DNA from: Pseudomonas denitrificans (nom. rej.)
GTDB lineage: Bacteria > Pseudomonadota > Gammaproteobacteria > Pseudomonadales > Pseudomonadaceae
Length of the DNA: 64,000 bases
NCBI RefSeq assembly: GCF_008807415.1
Contig: NZ_CP043626.1
Span: forward strand, 6,114,501 to 6,178,500
Direction of reading: 5' to 3'
This document shows, piece after piece, positions 8,583 to 16,762 of this stretch. The translations under genes and the position numbers were made by a program. Below the pieces are notes generated by a model. It was given only the letters and a program-made list of their open reading frames with translations. It was not told the DNA's origin and did not search any database. How positions within the stretch are numbered: position 1 is the first letter of the stretch; the number at the start of each line of letters is the position of its first letter.

Positions 8583-8771
8583 ATGTCCAGCAGCATCCTG
8601 ACGCAACAGGCGTCGAGCACTTCCATCCCCCTTTCCAAGCGCATCAGCCTGGCCGTCGGCGCCAGCCTGCTCGGTGCGCTGCTGGTGTATTTCGCCGGTT
8701 TCTCGCATCTGGAAGCGGTACACAACGCCGCGCACGACACTCGCCATAGCGCGGGCTTCCCCTGCCATTGA
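8583..8771 (+). CDS. cbtB: CbtB, small subunit of a B12-regulated cobalt transporter
   Basis: The 62-residue protein has one membrane segment (about 24-42) followed by the His-rich C terminus HNAAHDTRHSAGFPCH, the hallmark of CbtB and a likely cobalt ligand site. CbtB and CbtA are known from comparative genomics as a cobalt uptake pair controlled by cobalamin riboswitches, and such a riboswitch sits directly upstream here. cbtA follows after a 158-base gap that holds repeat copy B. The start is ATG 8583. Confidence 0.92.
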   Translation: MSSSILTQQASSTSIPLSKRISLAVGASLLGALLVYFAGFSHLEAVHNAAHDTRHSAGFPCH

Positions 8772-8782
8772 TGCGGTTCTGA

Positions 8783-8895
8783 TTTCAATCGGCTGCGCGT
8801 CGGCCAGGCTGCGTTGGAGTATCGCCGTGGACTGCTCATTGACTGCAGTCAACTCCGCGTCCCCGGCGATCCTCCGCCTTGCCTGGCTCTAGCTC
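8783..8895 (+). repeat. 113-bp inverted repeat, copy B (cbtB-cbtA gap)
   Basis: This is the inverted partner of 7891-8003 and fills most of the gap between cbtB and cbtA. It contains the perfect 14-bp palindrome TTGACTGCAGTCAA. No coding function is apparent. Confidence 0.85.
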
Positions 8896-8929
8896 GCTCG
8901 ATTCGAGAGTCCGAAAAGGAAAGGAAAAA

Positions 8930-9640
8930 ATGATCAAACGTATCGCCCAGACCGCCGGTTTCGCCGGTCTGATCGCCGCGCTGGTGCTGACCGTAGTCCA
9001 ACTGCTGTGGGTATCCCCGCTGATCCTCAAGGCGGAAACCTATGAGAAATCCGAGCCGGCCGCCGCGCTGGTCGAGGAGCACGCCCACGAGCATGCCGAC
9101 GGTGCTGCTGCGGGCCACCACCACGACGCGGAGGCCTGGGAGCCGGAAGACGGCTGGCAGCGCATTCTTTCCACCACCGGCGGCAACCTGGTGGTCGCGG
9201 TGGGCTTCGCCCTGATGCTGGCCGGCCTGTTCACCCTGCGCGCGCCGGGCAAAACCTCCGAAGGCCTGCTCTGGGGCCTGGCCGGCTTTGCCGTGTTCAC
9301 CCTCGCACCGTCCCTCGGCCTGCCGCCGGAAGTCCCCGGCACCGCCGCCGCCGACCTGAGCCTGCGGCAGACCTGGTGGATCGGCACGGCCGCCGCCACC
9401 GCCGCCGGCCTCGCGCTCTTGGTGTTCGGTCGCCACTGGGCGCTGCGCATCGTCGGACCGGCGTTGCTGGTGGTGCCGCACGTGATCGGCGCGCCGCAAC
9501 CGGAAGTACATTCCAGCCTCGCGCCGGAAAGCCTGGCCCATGAGTTCATCCTCGCCTCGCTGGTTACCAACGCGGTGTTCTGGGTGGCGCTCGGCCTGGT
9601 CGCCGCCTGGCTGTTCCGCCGCTTCGCGCCGTCGGCCTGA
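8930..9640 (+). CDS. cbtA: CbtA, membrane subunit of a predicted cobalt transporter
   Basis: The 236-residue protein has about five hydrophobic segments. A His-rich periplasmic-type loop (HAHEH at 51-55 and HHH at 63-65) follows the first segment and is a plausible metal-capturing site. This architecture and the preceding cbtB identify CbtA. The start is ATG 8930, eight bases after AAGGAAA. Expression is probably controlled by the upstream cobalamin riboswitch together with cbtB. A terminator at 9657-9697 closes the unit, so cobE and cobM likely use their own promoter or read-through. Confidence 0.92.
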   Translation: MIKRIAQTAGFAGLIAALVLTVVQLLWVSPLILKAETYEKSEPAAALVEEHAHEHADGAAAGHHHDAEAWEPEDGWQRILSTTGGNLVVAVGFALMLAGLFTLRAPGKTSEGLLWGLAGFAVFTLAPSLGLPPEVPGTAAADLSLRQTWWIGTAAATAAGLALLVFGRHWALRIVGPALLVVPHVIGAPQPEVHSSLAPESLAHEFILASLVTNAVFWVALGLVAAWLFRRFAPSA

Positions 9641-9656
9641 TCCGCGCGCTATGCTC

Positions 9657-9697
9657 GACCCCGCAGCCGGCCAGGCCGTCTGCGGGGTTTTTATTTT
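9657..9697 (+). terminator. Rho-independent terminator after cbtA
   Basis: CCCCGCAG (9659-9666) pairs with CTGCGGGG (9680-9687), with inner GGC/GCC pairing, followed by five T and then a second T run. It lies 20-50 bases after the cbtA stop and just before cobE. Confidence 0.85.
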
Positions 9698-9717
9698 GAT
9701 CTGCAAGGAGAGCGACC

Positions 9718-10134
9718 ATGACGCTGGTTGCCGGCCTCGGTTGCCGCCGGGGCTGCCCGCTCGACGAACTGCGTGCGCTGCTGCGAGAAACATTGGCCGA
9801 AGCGGGGCTCGACGAGTCGAACCTCACCGCGCTGGCCAGCGCCACGCTGAAGGCCGACGAGGAAGGGCTGACCGCCCTGGCTGGCGAGCTCGACCTGCCG
9901 CTGGCGCTGTTCACGCCTCAACAGCTCGCGGCCTGCGAGAAACGCCTGAGCGACCCTTCCGAAACTGTGCGCGCGGCCACCGGCAGCGCGAGCGTGGCCG
10001 AAGCGGCGGCATTGCTGCGGGCCGAGGCGCAAGGTGGTGCGCCGGCACGCCTGCTGGCGGGTAAGCGCCGCAGCGAGCAGGCCACCTGCGCACTCGCTTT
10101 CATCCCCGTCGAATCCGCACAGGAGCCTTCATGA
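9718..10134 (+). CDS. cobE: CobE-like cobalamin biosynthesis protein (CbiG C-terminal family)
   Basis: The 138-residue protein opens with the family pattern LVAGLGCRRGCP and continues as one alpha/beta domain like the C-terminal domain of CbiG. CobE works in the aerobic cobalamin pathway; its exact step is not settled, though the CbiG relationship points to the ring-contraction stage. The stop codon overlaps the cobM start by four bases (ATGA at 10131), so the two are translationally coupled. The start is ATG 9718 with AAGGAGAG just upstream. Confidence 0.88.
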   Translation: MTLVAGLGCRRGCPLDELRALLRETLAEAGLDESNLTALASATLKADEEGLTALAGELDLPLALFTPQQLAACEKRLSDPSETVRAATGSASVAEAAALLRAEAQGGAPARLLAGKRRSEQATCALAFIPVESAQEPS

Positions 10135-10886
10135 CGGTCCACTTCATCGGCGCCGGCCCCGGCGATCCCGAACTCATCACGGTCAAGGGCCAGCGGCTGA
10201 TCCGCACCTGTCCGGTAATCCTCTACGCAGGCTCCCTGGTGCCGCCGGCCGTGCTGGAAGGGCACAGCGCCGAGCGCGTGGTGAATACCGCCGAACTGAA
10301 CCTGGAGGAGATCGTCGAGCTGCTGGCGCAGGCCCACGCGGAGGGCAAGGACGTCGCGCGGGTGCACTCCGGCGATCCCTCTCTGTACGGCGCCATAGGC
10401 GAGCAGATCCGTCACCTGCGCGAACGGGGCATCGCCTACGAGATCGTCCCCGGCGTCACCGCGACTTCCGCCTGCGCGGCGATTCTCGGTTGCGAGCTGA
10501 CCCTGCCGGACATTTCCCAGACGCTGATCCTCACCCGCTACGCGAGCAGGACGCGCATGCCCGAGGGCGAGTCGCTGGCGGAACTGGCGCAGCACCGCGC
10601 GACCCTGGCCATTCACCTGGGCGTCGGTCAACTGGCGAACATCGTCGCCGAGCTGTTGCCGCACTACGGCGCGGACTGCCCCATTGCAGTGATCCATCGC
10701 GCCAGCTGGCCGGACCAGGACCAGGTCACCGGCACCCTCGGCGACATCCTGCCCAAGGCGGCGGCCAAGGGCTTCCGGCGCACGGCGCTGATCCTGGTGG
10801 GCAAGGTGCTGGGGGCGGAGGGGTTTGCCGATTCGTCGCTGTACAGTGCGGGGCATGCGCATCTGTATCGCGGGGGTGCCTTGTAG
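10131..10886 (+). CDS. cobM: Precorrin-4 C(11)-methyltransferase
   Basis: CobM transfers a methyl group from S-adenosylmethionine to C-11 of precorrin-4 in aerobic cobalamin synthesis. The 251-residue protein starts with GAGPGDPEL (7-15), the SAM uroporphyrin/corrin methyltransferase signature, and has HSGDPSLYGA and a VPGVTATSACAA segment further on. Length matches CobM/CbiF. It overlaps cobE by four bases. Together with cobN, cobW, cbtB and cbtA it makes this a cobalamin synthesis and cobalt uptake locus. A REP-like repeat follows. Confidence 0.95.
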   Translation: MTVHFIGAGPGDPELITVKGQRLIRTCPVILYAGSLVPPAVLEGHSAERVVNTAELNLEEIVELLAQAHAEGKDVARVHSGDPSLYGAIGEQIRHLRERGIAYEIVPGVTATSACAAILGCELTLPDISQTLILTRYASRTRMPEGESLAELAQHRATLAIHLGVGQLANIVAELLPHYGADCPIAVIHRASWPDQDQVTGTLGDILPKAAAKGFRRTALILVGKVLGAEGFADSSLYSAGHAHLYRGGAL

Positions 10887-10962
10887 GCGCGAGCTTGCTC
10901 GCGAGCAGGGATTCCCGGAGGCGCCAGGGCTGGGCGGTTCGCGAGCACGCTCGCTCCTGCGG
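10882..10962. repeat. REP-like palindromic repeat, family 3
   Basis: Two opposed arms (GCGAGCTTGCTCGCGAGC and TTCGCGAGCACGCTCGCTCC) surround a short spacer. A related pair is at 35721-35791. The repeat overlaps the cobM stop region and fills the gap to the next, oppositely oriented gene. Confidence 0.8.
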
Positions 10963-10983
10963 AAGAGCAGATATGCATGAGGT

Positions 10984-11103
10984 TCAGGCCAGCCACTGAT
11001 CCCCGCGCGGCAGCATCCCGCGCCGCAGGTACCAGCGAACCCACAGGTGCACGCCGAGCGCGGCACTCACTGTGAGCAGGATCATCAGGCCTTCCGCTTC
11101 CAT
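10984..11103 (-). CDS. Hypothetical small membrane protein (39 aa)
   Basis: This 40-codon ORF begins at ATG 11103, with GAGGGA about 6-11 bases upstream on the minus strand. It encodes one hydrophobic segment (about 6-22) followed by a basic stretch (VRWYLRRG). I do not recognise a family. It lies between the family 3 repeat and the MocR-type gene. The membrane-like composition and a ribosome site support translation; conservation could not be tested. Confidence 0.4.
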   Translation of the reverse strand: MEAEGLMILLTVSAALGVHLWVRWYLRRGMLPRGDQWLA

Positions 11104-11209
11104 GGCAGCTTCCCTCGTCCGGGTTTCCTGCCTGACAGGGTAGGCCTGCGACAAAGCGCCGCACAGGTACAGATCGTTTCCGAATGTGCGGATCAGTCCG
11201 GCTGCCGCT

Positions 11210-12619
11210 CTACAGCGAGTGAATGATCCGCCCGAGGGTTTCCATGGCCTGTTCGCTGGCCGTGGTCCATGGGTGGCCATAGTTCAGGCGCAGGCAGTGG
11301 CCGAAGCGCCGCGTCGCCGAAAATATCGGCCCCGGCGCGAGACTGATGCCCTGGGCATGGGCGAGCTGGAACAACTTGAGCGCGTCGATGTGCTCGGGCA
11401 GCTCCAGCCACAGGAAGTAGCCGCCGCTGGGCCGGGTGACACGGGTGGCGGCGGGGAAGTGCCGGGCCACGGCGGCGAGCATCGCATGCTGCTGGCTTTC
11501 CAGCGCATGGCGTAGCTTGCGCAGGTGGCGGTCGTAGCCGCCGTGCTGCAGGTAGTCGGCGATGGCTGCCTGGGCCGGCACCGAGGCCGACAGGCTGGTC
11601 ATCAGCTTGAGCCGCTCGATCTGCTCGGCGTAGCGCCCGCCGGCGACCCAGCCGACCCGGTAGCCCGGCGCGAGGCTCTTGGAGAAGGAGCTGCAGTGCA
11701 TCACCAGCCCTTCGCTGTCGAAGGCCTTCACCGGCTTGGGCGCCTGGGCGGCGAAGTACAGCTCGGCGTAGACGTCGTCCTCGATCAGCGGCACCTGGTG
11801 CTGGGCCAGCAGTGCGGCGAGGGCGCGCTTCTTGTCCTCGGCCATGCTGGCGCCCAGCGGGTTCTGGAAGTTGCTCATGAACCAGCAGGCCTTGATCGGC
11901 AGGCGCGCCAGGCTGTCGGCGAGCACGTCCAGATCGATGCCTTCGCGCGGGTGCACGGGGATTTCCACGGCCTTGAGTTTCAGGCGCTCGAGCACCTGCA
12001 GGCTGGCATAGAAGGCCGGCGCCTCGATGGCGACCAGGTCGCCCGGCTGGGTGACCACCTGCAGGCACAGGTTCAGCGCTTCCAGCGCGCCGTTGGTGAC
12101 CACCAGCTCCTCCACCGGCAGCGGCATGCCACCGACCATGTAGCGCAGGGCAATCTGCCGGCGCAGCGCGTGGCTGCCGGGGGCGAGGTCGGCGACCACC
12201 GAGCGCGGGTCCATGTCGCGCACGGCGTGGGCCATGGAGCGCGCCAGACGCGGCAGGGGGAACAGTTCCGGCGCCGGGAAGGCCGAGCCGAAGGGCACGG
12301 TATCCGGGTCCTTGATCGAGCTGAGTACCGAGAACACCAGTTCGCTGACGTCCACCTCGGTGGTCTGCGCGTCGTGGCGGGCGATTTCCGGCTCGGCCAG
12401 GGCGCGCTGCACGTGTTCGCGGACGAAGTAGCCCGAGCGCGCGCGGGCGACGATCAGCCCGCGATCCTCCAGCAGGTAATAGGCCTGGAACACGGTGGAT
12501 GCGCTGACCCCGTAGGTGCGGCTGGCGTGCCGCACCGAGGGGACTTTCTGGCCGGGGGCGAGCACGCCGCTGCGGATCAGGCCGGCGATCTCGTCGGCGA
12601 ATTTCTCGTAGCGCTTCAT
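11210..12619 (-). CDS. MocR-type PLP-dependent regulator (GntR HTH plus aminotransferase domain)
   Basis: The 469-residue protein begins with a GntR winged helix (about 1-75), including VPSVRHASRTYGVSASTV. It then carries a class I aminotransferase fold with SNFQNPLG and the PLP-lysine region SSFSKSLAPGYRVGW. This is the MocR architecture, in which the PLP domain senses an effector and the helix-turn-helix controls nearby genes. The target is not evident; ccoG lies upstream on the same strand. The start is ATG 12619; in-frame codons farther upstream overlap ccoG in another frame and lack family similarity. Confidence 0.88.
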   Translation of the reverse strand: MKRYEKFADEIAGLIRSGVLAPGQKVPSVRHASRTYGVSASTVFQAYYLLEDRGLIVARARSGYFVREHVQRALAEPEIARHDAQTTEVDVSELVFSVLSSIKDPDTVPFGSAFPAPELFPLPRLARSMAHAVRDMDPRSVVADLAPGSHALRRQIALRYMVGGMPLPVEELVVTNGALEALNLCLQVVTQPGDLVAIEAPAFYASLQVLERLKLKAVEIPVHPREGIDLDVLADSLARLPIKACWFMSNFQNPLGASMAEDKKRALAALLAQHQVPLIEDDVYAELYFAAQAPKPVKAFDSEGLVMHCSSFSKSLAPGYRVGWVAGGRYAEQIERLKLMTSLSASVPAQAAIADYLQHGGYDRHLRKLRHALESQQHAMLAAVARHFPAATRVTRPSGGYFLWLELPEHIDALKLFQLAHAQGISLAPGPIFSATRRFGHCLRLNYGHPWTTASEQAMETLGRIIHSL

Positions 12620-12705
12620 CTTGTCCTGCACGGCGGCCTGAGGGACGGAAGAATCCGCCCACTCTAGGCGCTGCGCCGAGGTCACGCCAAGCTCCCGAGC
12701 CATGC

Positions 12706-14115
12706 TCAGCGCCTCGGCGAGACGAAGGTGCTGGCGGCGTCGATGGACTCGTTGCCATCGCTGACCTTGAAGTGCAGCGGCACCGAGCCACCGGCACTGC
12801 TCTGCGCCAGGCTTGCCACCGAGACGGCGAAGTCGCGGATCTCGCCCGGCTGCAGCATCAGTTCCGGCACGCCCTGCAGGCGGTAGCCGGCGCCATCGGC
12901 AAGGCTCAGCTGGTAATGCTGCGGCTGCTGGGTCTTGTTGATCAGCTTGAGGTTGTAGATGTTCTCGATCTCGCCGACGGCGTTCTCGCGGAACAGGCCA
13001 CGGTCGCGGGCCACGTCGAGGTTGATCAGCGGCCGTGCTTCCAGCGCCCAGACGAACGCGCCGATCATCACCAGCAGCACTGCCGCGTAGCCGATCAGGC
13101 GTGGGCGCAGCAGGTGGGTCTTGCCGCCTTCCAGCGCGCTTTCCGAGGTGTAGCGCACCAGGCCGCGGTCGTAGCCCATCTTGTCCATCACCGAGTCGCA
13201 GGCGTCGATGCAGGCGGCGCAGCCGATGCAGGCGATCTGCAGGCCGTCGCGGATATCGATGCCGGTGGGGCAGACCTGCACACACTGGAAGCAGTCGATG
13301 CAGTCGCCCAGGCCCAGGGCCTTGGGGTCGGCGTCCTTCTTGCGCGCACCACGGGACTCACCGCGCGCCGCGTCGTAGGAAATGATCAGGGTGTCCTTGT
13401 CGAACATCACGCTCTGGAAGCGCGAGTACGGGCACATGTGGATGCACACCTGCTCGCGCAGCCAGCCAGCGTTGGCGTAGGTGGCGGCGGCGAAGAAGGC
13501 GACCCAGAAGGTGCTTTCCAGGTCGAGCCTGAAGGTGAACAGGTCCGCCACCAGCGGCCGCACCGGCGTGAAGTAGCCGATGAAGGTGATCGCCGTGACC
13601 AGGCTGATCAGCAACCAGAGGCCGTGCTTGGCGCCCTTGCGCAGGACTTTCTCGGTACTCACCGGGCCCTGGTCGCGCTTGATGCGCTGGTTGCGGTCGC
13701 CTTCGGTGACCTGCTCCGCCCACATGAAGACCCACGTCCACACGCTCTGCGGGCAGGTGTAGCCGCACCAGACGCGGCCGGCGAACACCGTGATGAAGAA
13801 CAGGCCGAAGGCGGCGATGATCAGGATCGCCGAGAGCAGGATGAAGTCCTGCGGCCAGAAGGTCGCGCCGAAGATGTAGAACTTGCGCTCGGGCAGGTCC
13901 CAGAGCACCGCCTGGCGGCCGTTCCACTGCAGCCACAGGGTGCCGAAGAACAGCAGGAACAGCAGGCCGCCGCCGAGGCGCCGCAGGTCGCGGAAACGCC
14001 CGGCGAAGCGCTTGGTGTAGACCGTCGGGGTTACCGCCGACAGCGGTTTGGGCGGCGGGGTGAAACGTTGCGGTGCGTCGATCTCGATGACCTTCGCTTG
14101 GATTCTTTCGCTCAT
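12706..14115 (-). CDS. ccoG: Cytochrome c oxidase accessory protein CcoG
   Basis: CcoG (RdxA/FixG) is an inner-membrane protein needed for assembly of cbb3-type cytochrome oxidase, reducing copper for the CuB site. The 469-residue protein has several membrane segments, an early WCGYTCPQ motif (Cys117, Cys121) and two 4Fe-4S motifs: Cys272/275/278/282 and Cys296/299/302/306. The C-terminal FixG Ig-like domain follows the last membrane segment. In Pseudomonas ccoG usually lies beside ccoNOP; here it is not, and the neighbours are a MocR gene and cysI. I saw no convincing ANR box upstream. Confidence 0.95.
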   Translation of the reverse strand: MSERIQAKVIEIDAPQRFTPPPKPLSAVTPTVYTKRFAGRFRDLRRLGGGLLFLLFFGTLWLQWNGRQAVLWDLPERKFYIFGATFWPQDFILLSAILIIAAFGLFFITVFAGRVWCGYTCPQSVWTWVFMWAEQVTEGDRNQRIKRDQGPVSTEKVLRKGAKHGLWLLISLVTAITFIGYFTPVRPLVADLFTFRLDLESTFWVAFFAAATYANAGWLREQVCIHMCPYSRFQSVMFDKDTLIISYDAARGESRGARKKDADPKALGLGDCIDCFQCVQVCPTGIDIRDGLQIACIGCAACIDACDSVMDKMGYDRGLVRYTSESALEGGKTHLLRPRLIGYAAVLLVMIGAFVWALEARPLINLDVARDRGLFRENAVGEIENIYNLKLINKTQQPQHYQLSLADGAGYRLQGVPELMLQPGEIRDFAVSVASLAQSSAGGSVPLHFKVSDGNESIDAASTFVSPRR

Positions 14116-14460
14116 TGTCGTGGCCCATCAGGCAGAAGAGGCGCCGCGACTGTACGAATCGGTCTGCACCCGAAACAGATTCAGGTTCGCCGGAAAAAAC
14201 CATATCAGATGGTGGAAAACGCTCCGCCCCGCGCTGCTGGCGGCCTGGCGTGCTGCGCGATGGGGCGGCTGATCGGGCCTGTTGCGGCAACCGGTCGCAG
14301 GCCCGCCGGGGCAGGCGCCGGGCGCATCTGATCCGGTTTTTCCCGCGCGATCTGCCGCTGTTTTGCACAGCAGGCGCCGGCCACTATTCGGTCAACCGCA
14401 AAGTAGCGCGCTCGACGACAGAAGCAGGCCGCTACGCAACGTCCTGAAGGTGGCCTGGCG
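14116..14460. other. Intergenic region between divergent ccoG and cysI
   Basis: These 345 bases separate two divergent genes and must hold both promoters. An AAGGTGG ribosome site precedes cysI. I found no convincing FNR/ANR box, CysB site, terminator or small ORF. Confidence 0.5.
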
Positions 14461-16137
14461 ATGTACCGATACGATGATTACGACCGCGCCCTGGTGCGCG
14501 AACGGGTGGCGCAGTTCCGCGACCAGGTGCAGCGGCGCCTGAGCGATGAGCTGAGCGAAGAGGAATTCCTGCCGCTGCGCCTGCAGAACGGCCTGTACCT
14601 GCAGAAGCACGCCTACATGCTGCGGGTGGCGATTCCCTACGGCACCCTGTCCAGCGAGCAGATGCGCACCCTGGCCTGGATCGCCCGCGAGCACGACCGC
14701 GGCTACGGCCACTTCACCACGCGGCAGAACATCCAGTTCAACTGGGTCGAGCTGGCGCGCGTGCCGGACATTCTCGAGCGCCTGGCGGATGTCGAGATGC
14801 ACGCCATCCAGACCTCTGGCAACTGCGTACGCAACATCACCACCGAGGCCTTCGCCGGTGTCGCCGCCGACGAATTCCTCGACCCACGCCCGCTGGCGGA
14901 AATTCTCCGCCAGTGGTCGACGGTGAACCCCGAATTCCTGTTCCTGCCGCGCAAGTTCAAGATCGCCCTCTGCGCCGCCGAGGAAGACCGCGCGGCGGTG
15001 ATGATGCACGACATCGGCCTCTACCTGCGCCGCGCCGAAGACGGCGAGCTGCGCCTGAAAGTGCTGGTGGGCGGCGGGCTGGGGCGCACGCCGATGCTGG
15101 GCCAGGTGATCCGCGACGACCTGCCCTGGTGGCACCTGTTGTCCTATGTCGAGGCGATCCTGCGTGTGTACAACCGGCACGGCCGGCGCGACAACAAGTA
15201 CAAGGCACGGATCAAGATCCTGGTGAAGGCGCTGGGCATCGAGGCGTTCTCCCGCGAGGTGGAGGAGGAGTGGCAGCATTTGCGCGATGGCGAGGCGCAA
15301 CTGACGCTCGACGAGTACCAGCGCGTGGCCGCGGCATTCGATCCGCCGAGCTACAAGGATAATCACGAAGCGGCCGACGAGCTGGCCTATGGCAGCGCGT
15401 TGGCCGCCGACGCGGCGTTCGCGCGCTGGGTTTCGCGCAATGTGCGCCCGCACCGCGTGCCCGGCTATGCCAGCGTGGTGCTGTCCACCAAACCGGGCGC
15501 CGAGGCGCCGCCGGGGGACGCGACCGCCGAGCAGATGGAACAGGTGGCCGACTGGGCCGAGCGCTTCGGCTTCGGCGAGATCCGTGTCGCCCACGAACAG
15601 AACCTGGTGCTGCCGGACGTGCGCAAGTCCGACCTCCACGCACTCTGGCTGGAAGCCTGCGTGGCTGGCCTGGGCACGCCGAACCAGGGCCTGCTGACCG
15701 ACATCATCGCCTGCCCCGGCGGCGATTTCTGTGCATTGGCCAACGCCAAGTCGATTCCCATCGCCCAGGGTATCCAGCAGCGCTTCGAGGACCTCGACTA
15801 CCTGCACGATCTGGGCGACCTCAGTCTGAACATCTCCGGCTGCATGAACGCCTGCGGCCATCACCACATCGGCAACATCGGCATCCTCGGCGTCGATAAG
15901 AACGGCAGCGAGTGGTACCAGATCACCCTCGGCGGCGCGCAGGGTGTGAAGAGCGCGCTGGGCAAGGTGATCGGCCCGTCGTTCAGCGCCGCCGAGGTGC
16001 CGGACGTGATCGAGGCGCTGGTGCACACCTATGTGGAGCAGCGCGGTGCCGGGGAGCGCTTCGTCGAAACGGTCGAGCGCATCGGCCTGGAGCCTTTCAA
16101 GGCGCGGGTCCACCGCCAGGCGGAGGTGCCGGCATGA
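14461..16137 (+). CDS. cysI: Sulfite reductase hemoprotein (nitrite/sulfite reductase family)
   Basis: The enzyme reduces sulfite to sulfide in assimilatory sulfur metabolism, using a coupled siroheme and 4Fe-4S cluster. The 558-residue product begins MYRYDDYDRALV, like Pseudomonas CysI. The cluster ligands are Cys418 and Cys424 (CPGGDFC) and Cys461 and Cys465 (CMNAC). Two ferredoxin-like halves (NiR_SIR) flank them. The partner is a DUF934 protein whose gene overlaps by four bases, the usual Pseudomonas arrangement. No flavoprotein subunit gene is nearby, so the electron donor is probably ferredoxin or another reductase. Confidence 0.94.
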   Translation: MYRYDDYDRALVRERVAQFRDQVQRRLSDELSEEEFLPLRLQNGLYLQKHAYMLRVAIPYGTLSSEQMRTLAWIAREHDRGYGHFTTRQNIQFNWVELARVPDILERLADVEMHAIQTSGNCVRNITTEAFAGVAADEFLDPRPLAEILRQWSTVNPEFLFLPRKFKIALCAAEEDRAAVMMHDIGLYLRRAEDGELRLKVLVGGGLGRTPMLGQVIRDDLPWWHLLSYVEAILRVYNRHGRRDNKYKARIKILVKALGIEAFSREVEEEWQHLRDGEAQLTLDEYQRVAAAFDPPSYKDNHEAADELAYGSALAADAAFARWVSRNVRPHRVPGYASVVLSTKPGAEAPPGDATAEQMEQVADWAERFGFGEIRVAHEQNLVLPDVRKSDLHALWLEACVAGLGTPNQGLLTDIIACPGGDFCALANAKSIPIAQGIQQRFEDLDYLHDLGDLSLNISGCMNACGHHHIGNIGILGVDKNGSEWYQITLGGAQGVKSALGKVIGPSFSAAEVPDVIEALVHTYVEQRGAGERFVETVERIGLEPFKARVHRQAEVPA

Positions 16138-16622
16138 GGAACCTGATTCATCTGCGGGACGGGGTGGCGGAAATGGCGCCGGGCGACCCCTGGGAATTGC
16201 TGCGCGAAGTGCCGGAGGTATTGCCCGGTGGGCGACTGATCCTGCCGTTGAAGCACTGGCTGGCGCTGGAGTCCGGGACGGGCGTCGGCGTCTGGCTGGC
16301 GCCGGAGGACGATCCCGAGGACCTCATCTGGCGCCTGAAGGAACCCGCACTCATTGCCATCGACTTCCCCAGTTTCCGCGACGGTCGCGGTTACAGCCTG
16401 GCCTACCTGTTGCGCAGCCGCCTGGGCTGGCGCGGGGAGTTGCGCGCGGTGGGTGATGTGCTGCGTGACCAGCTGGCGCATATGCGCCAGTGCGGTTTCG
16501 ATGCCTTTGCCGTGCGCGAGGACAAGTCCGTGGAAGACGCGCTGAAGGGCCTGGCGGGGCTGAGCGTGCTCTACGGACGCTCGGTAATCGAGCCGCGTCC
16601 GCTGTTCCGTCGCCGCTCCTAG
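16134..16622 (+). CDS. DUF934 protein, partner of CysI
   Basis: The 162-residue protein overlaps the cysI stop by four bases (ATGA at 16134), so translation is coupled. It carries the DUF934 core, with the FPSFRDGRGYSLAYLLR segment and a C-terminal GRSVI motif. DUF934 proteins are nearly always encoded next to CysI-type sulfite reductases in proteobacteria, so a role in assembling or serving this enzyme is likely. No catalytic motif is known to me. It is soluble, with no signal peptide. Confidence 0.9.
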   Translation: MRNLIHLRDGVAEMAPGDPWELLREVPEVLPGGRLILPLKHWLALESGTGVGVWLAPEDDPEDLIWRLKEPALIAIDFPSFRDGRGYSLAYLLRSRLGWRGELRAVGDVLRDQLAHMRQCGFDAFAVREDKSVEDALKGLAGLSVLYGRSVIEPRPLFRRRS

Positions 16623-16762
16623 GCAGGAGTCGCCGCGCGCGGCGAAGGCTGCAGCGGGTCGGCCAAGCTTGACGCTGTGCCGGGGCACAGGAAAAATGCG
16701 GGCATCATCCCCGGCACCTTGCGCGCCGGCGGTAACCCACGGATTCGAGTGACCCCCAGAAT

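Noticed and set aside
12620..13285. Extension of the MocR gene to an upstream start
   Set aside because: The added residues overlap ccoG on the same strand in another frame and do not resemble the GntR N terminus, which begins properly at 12619.
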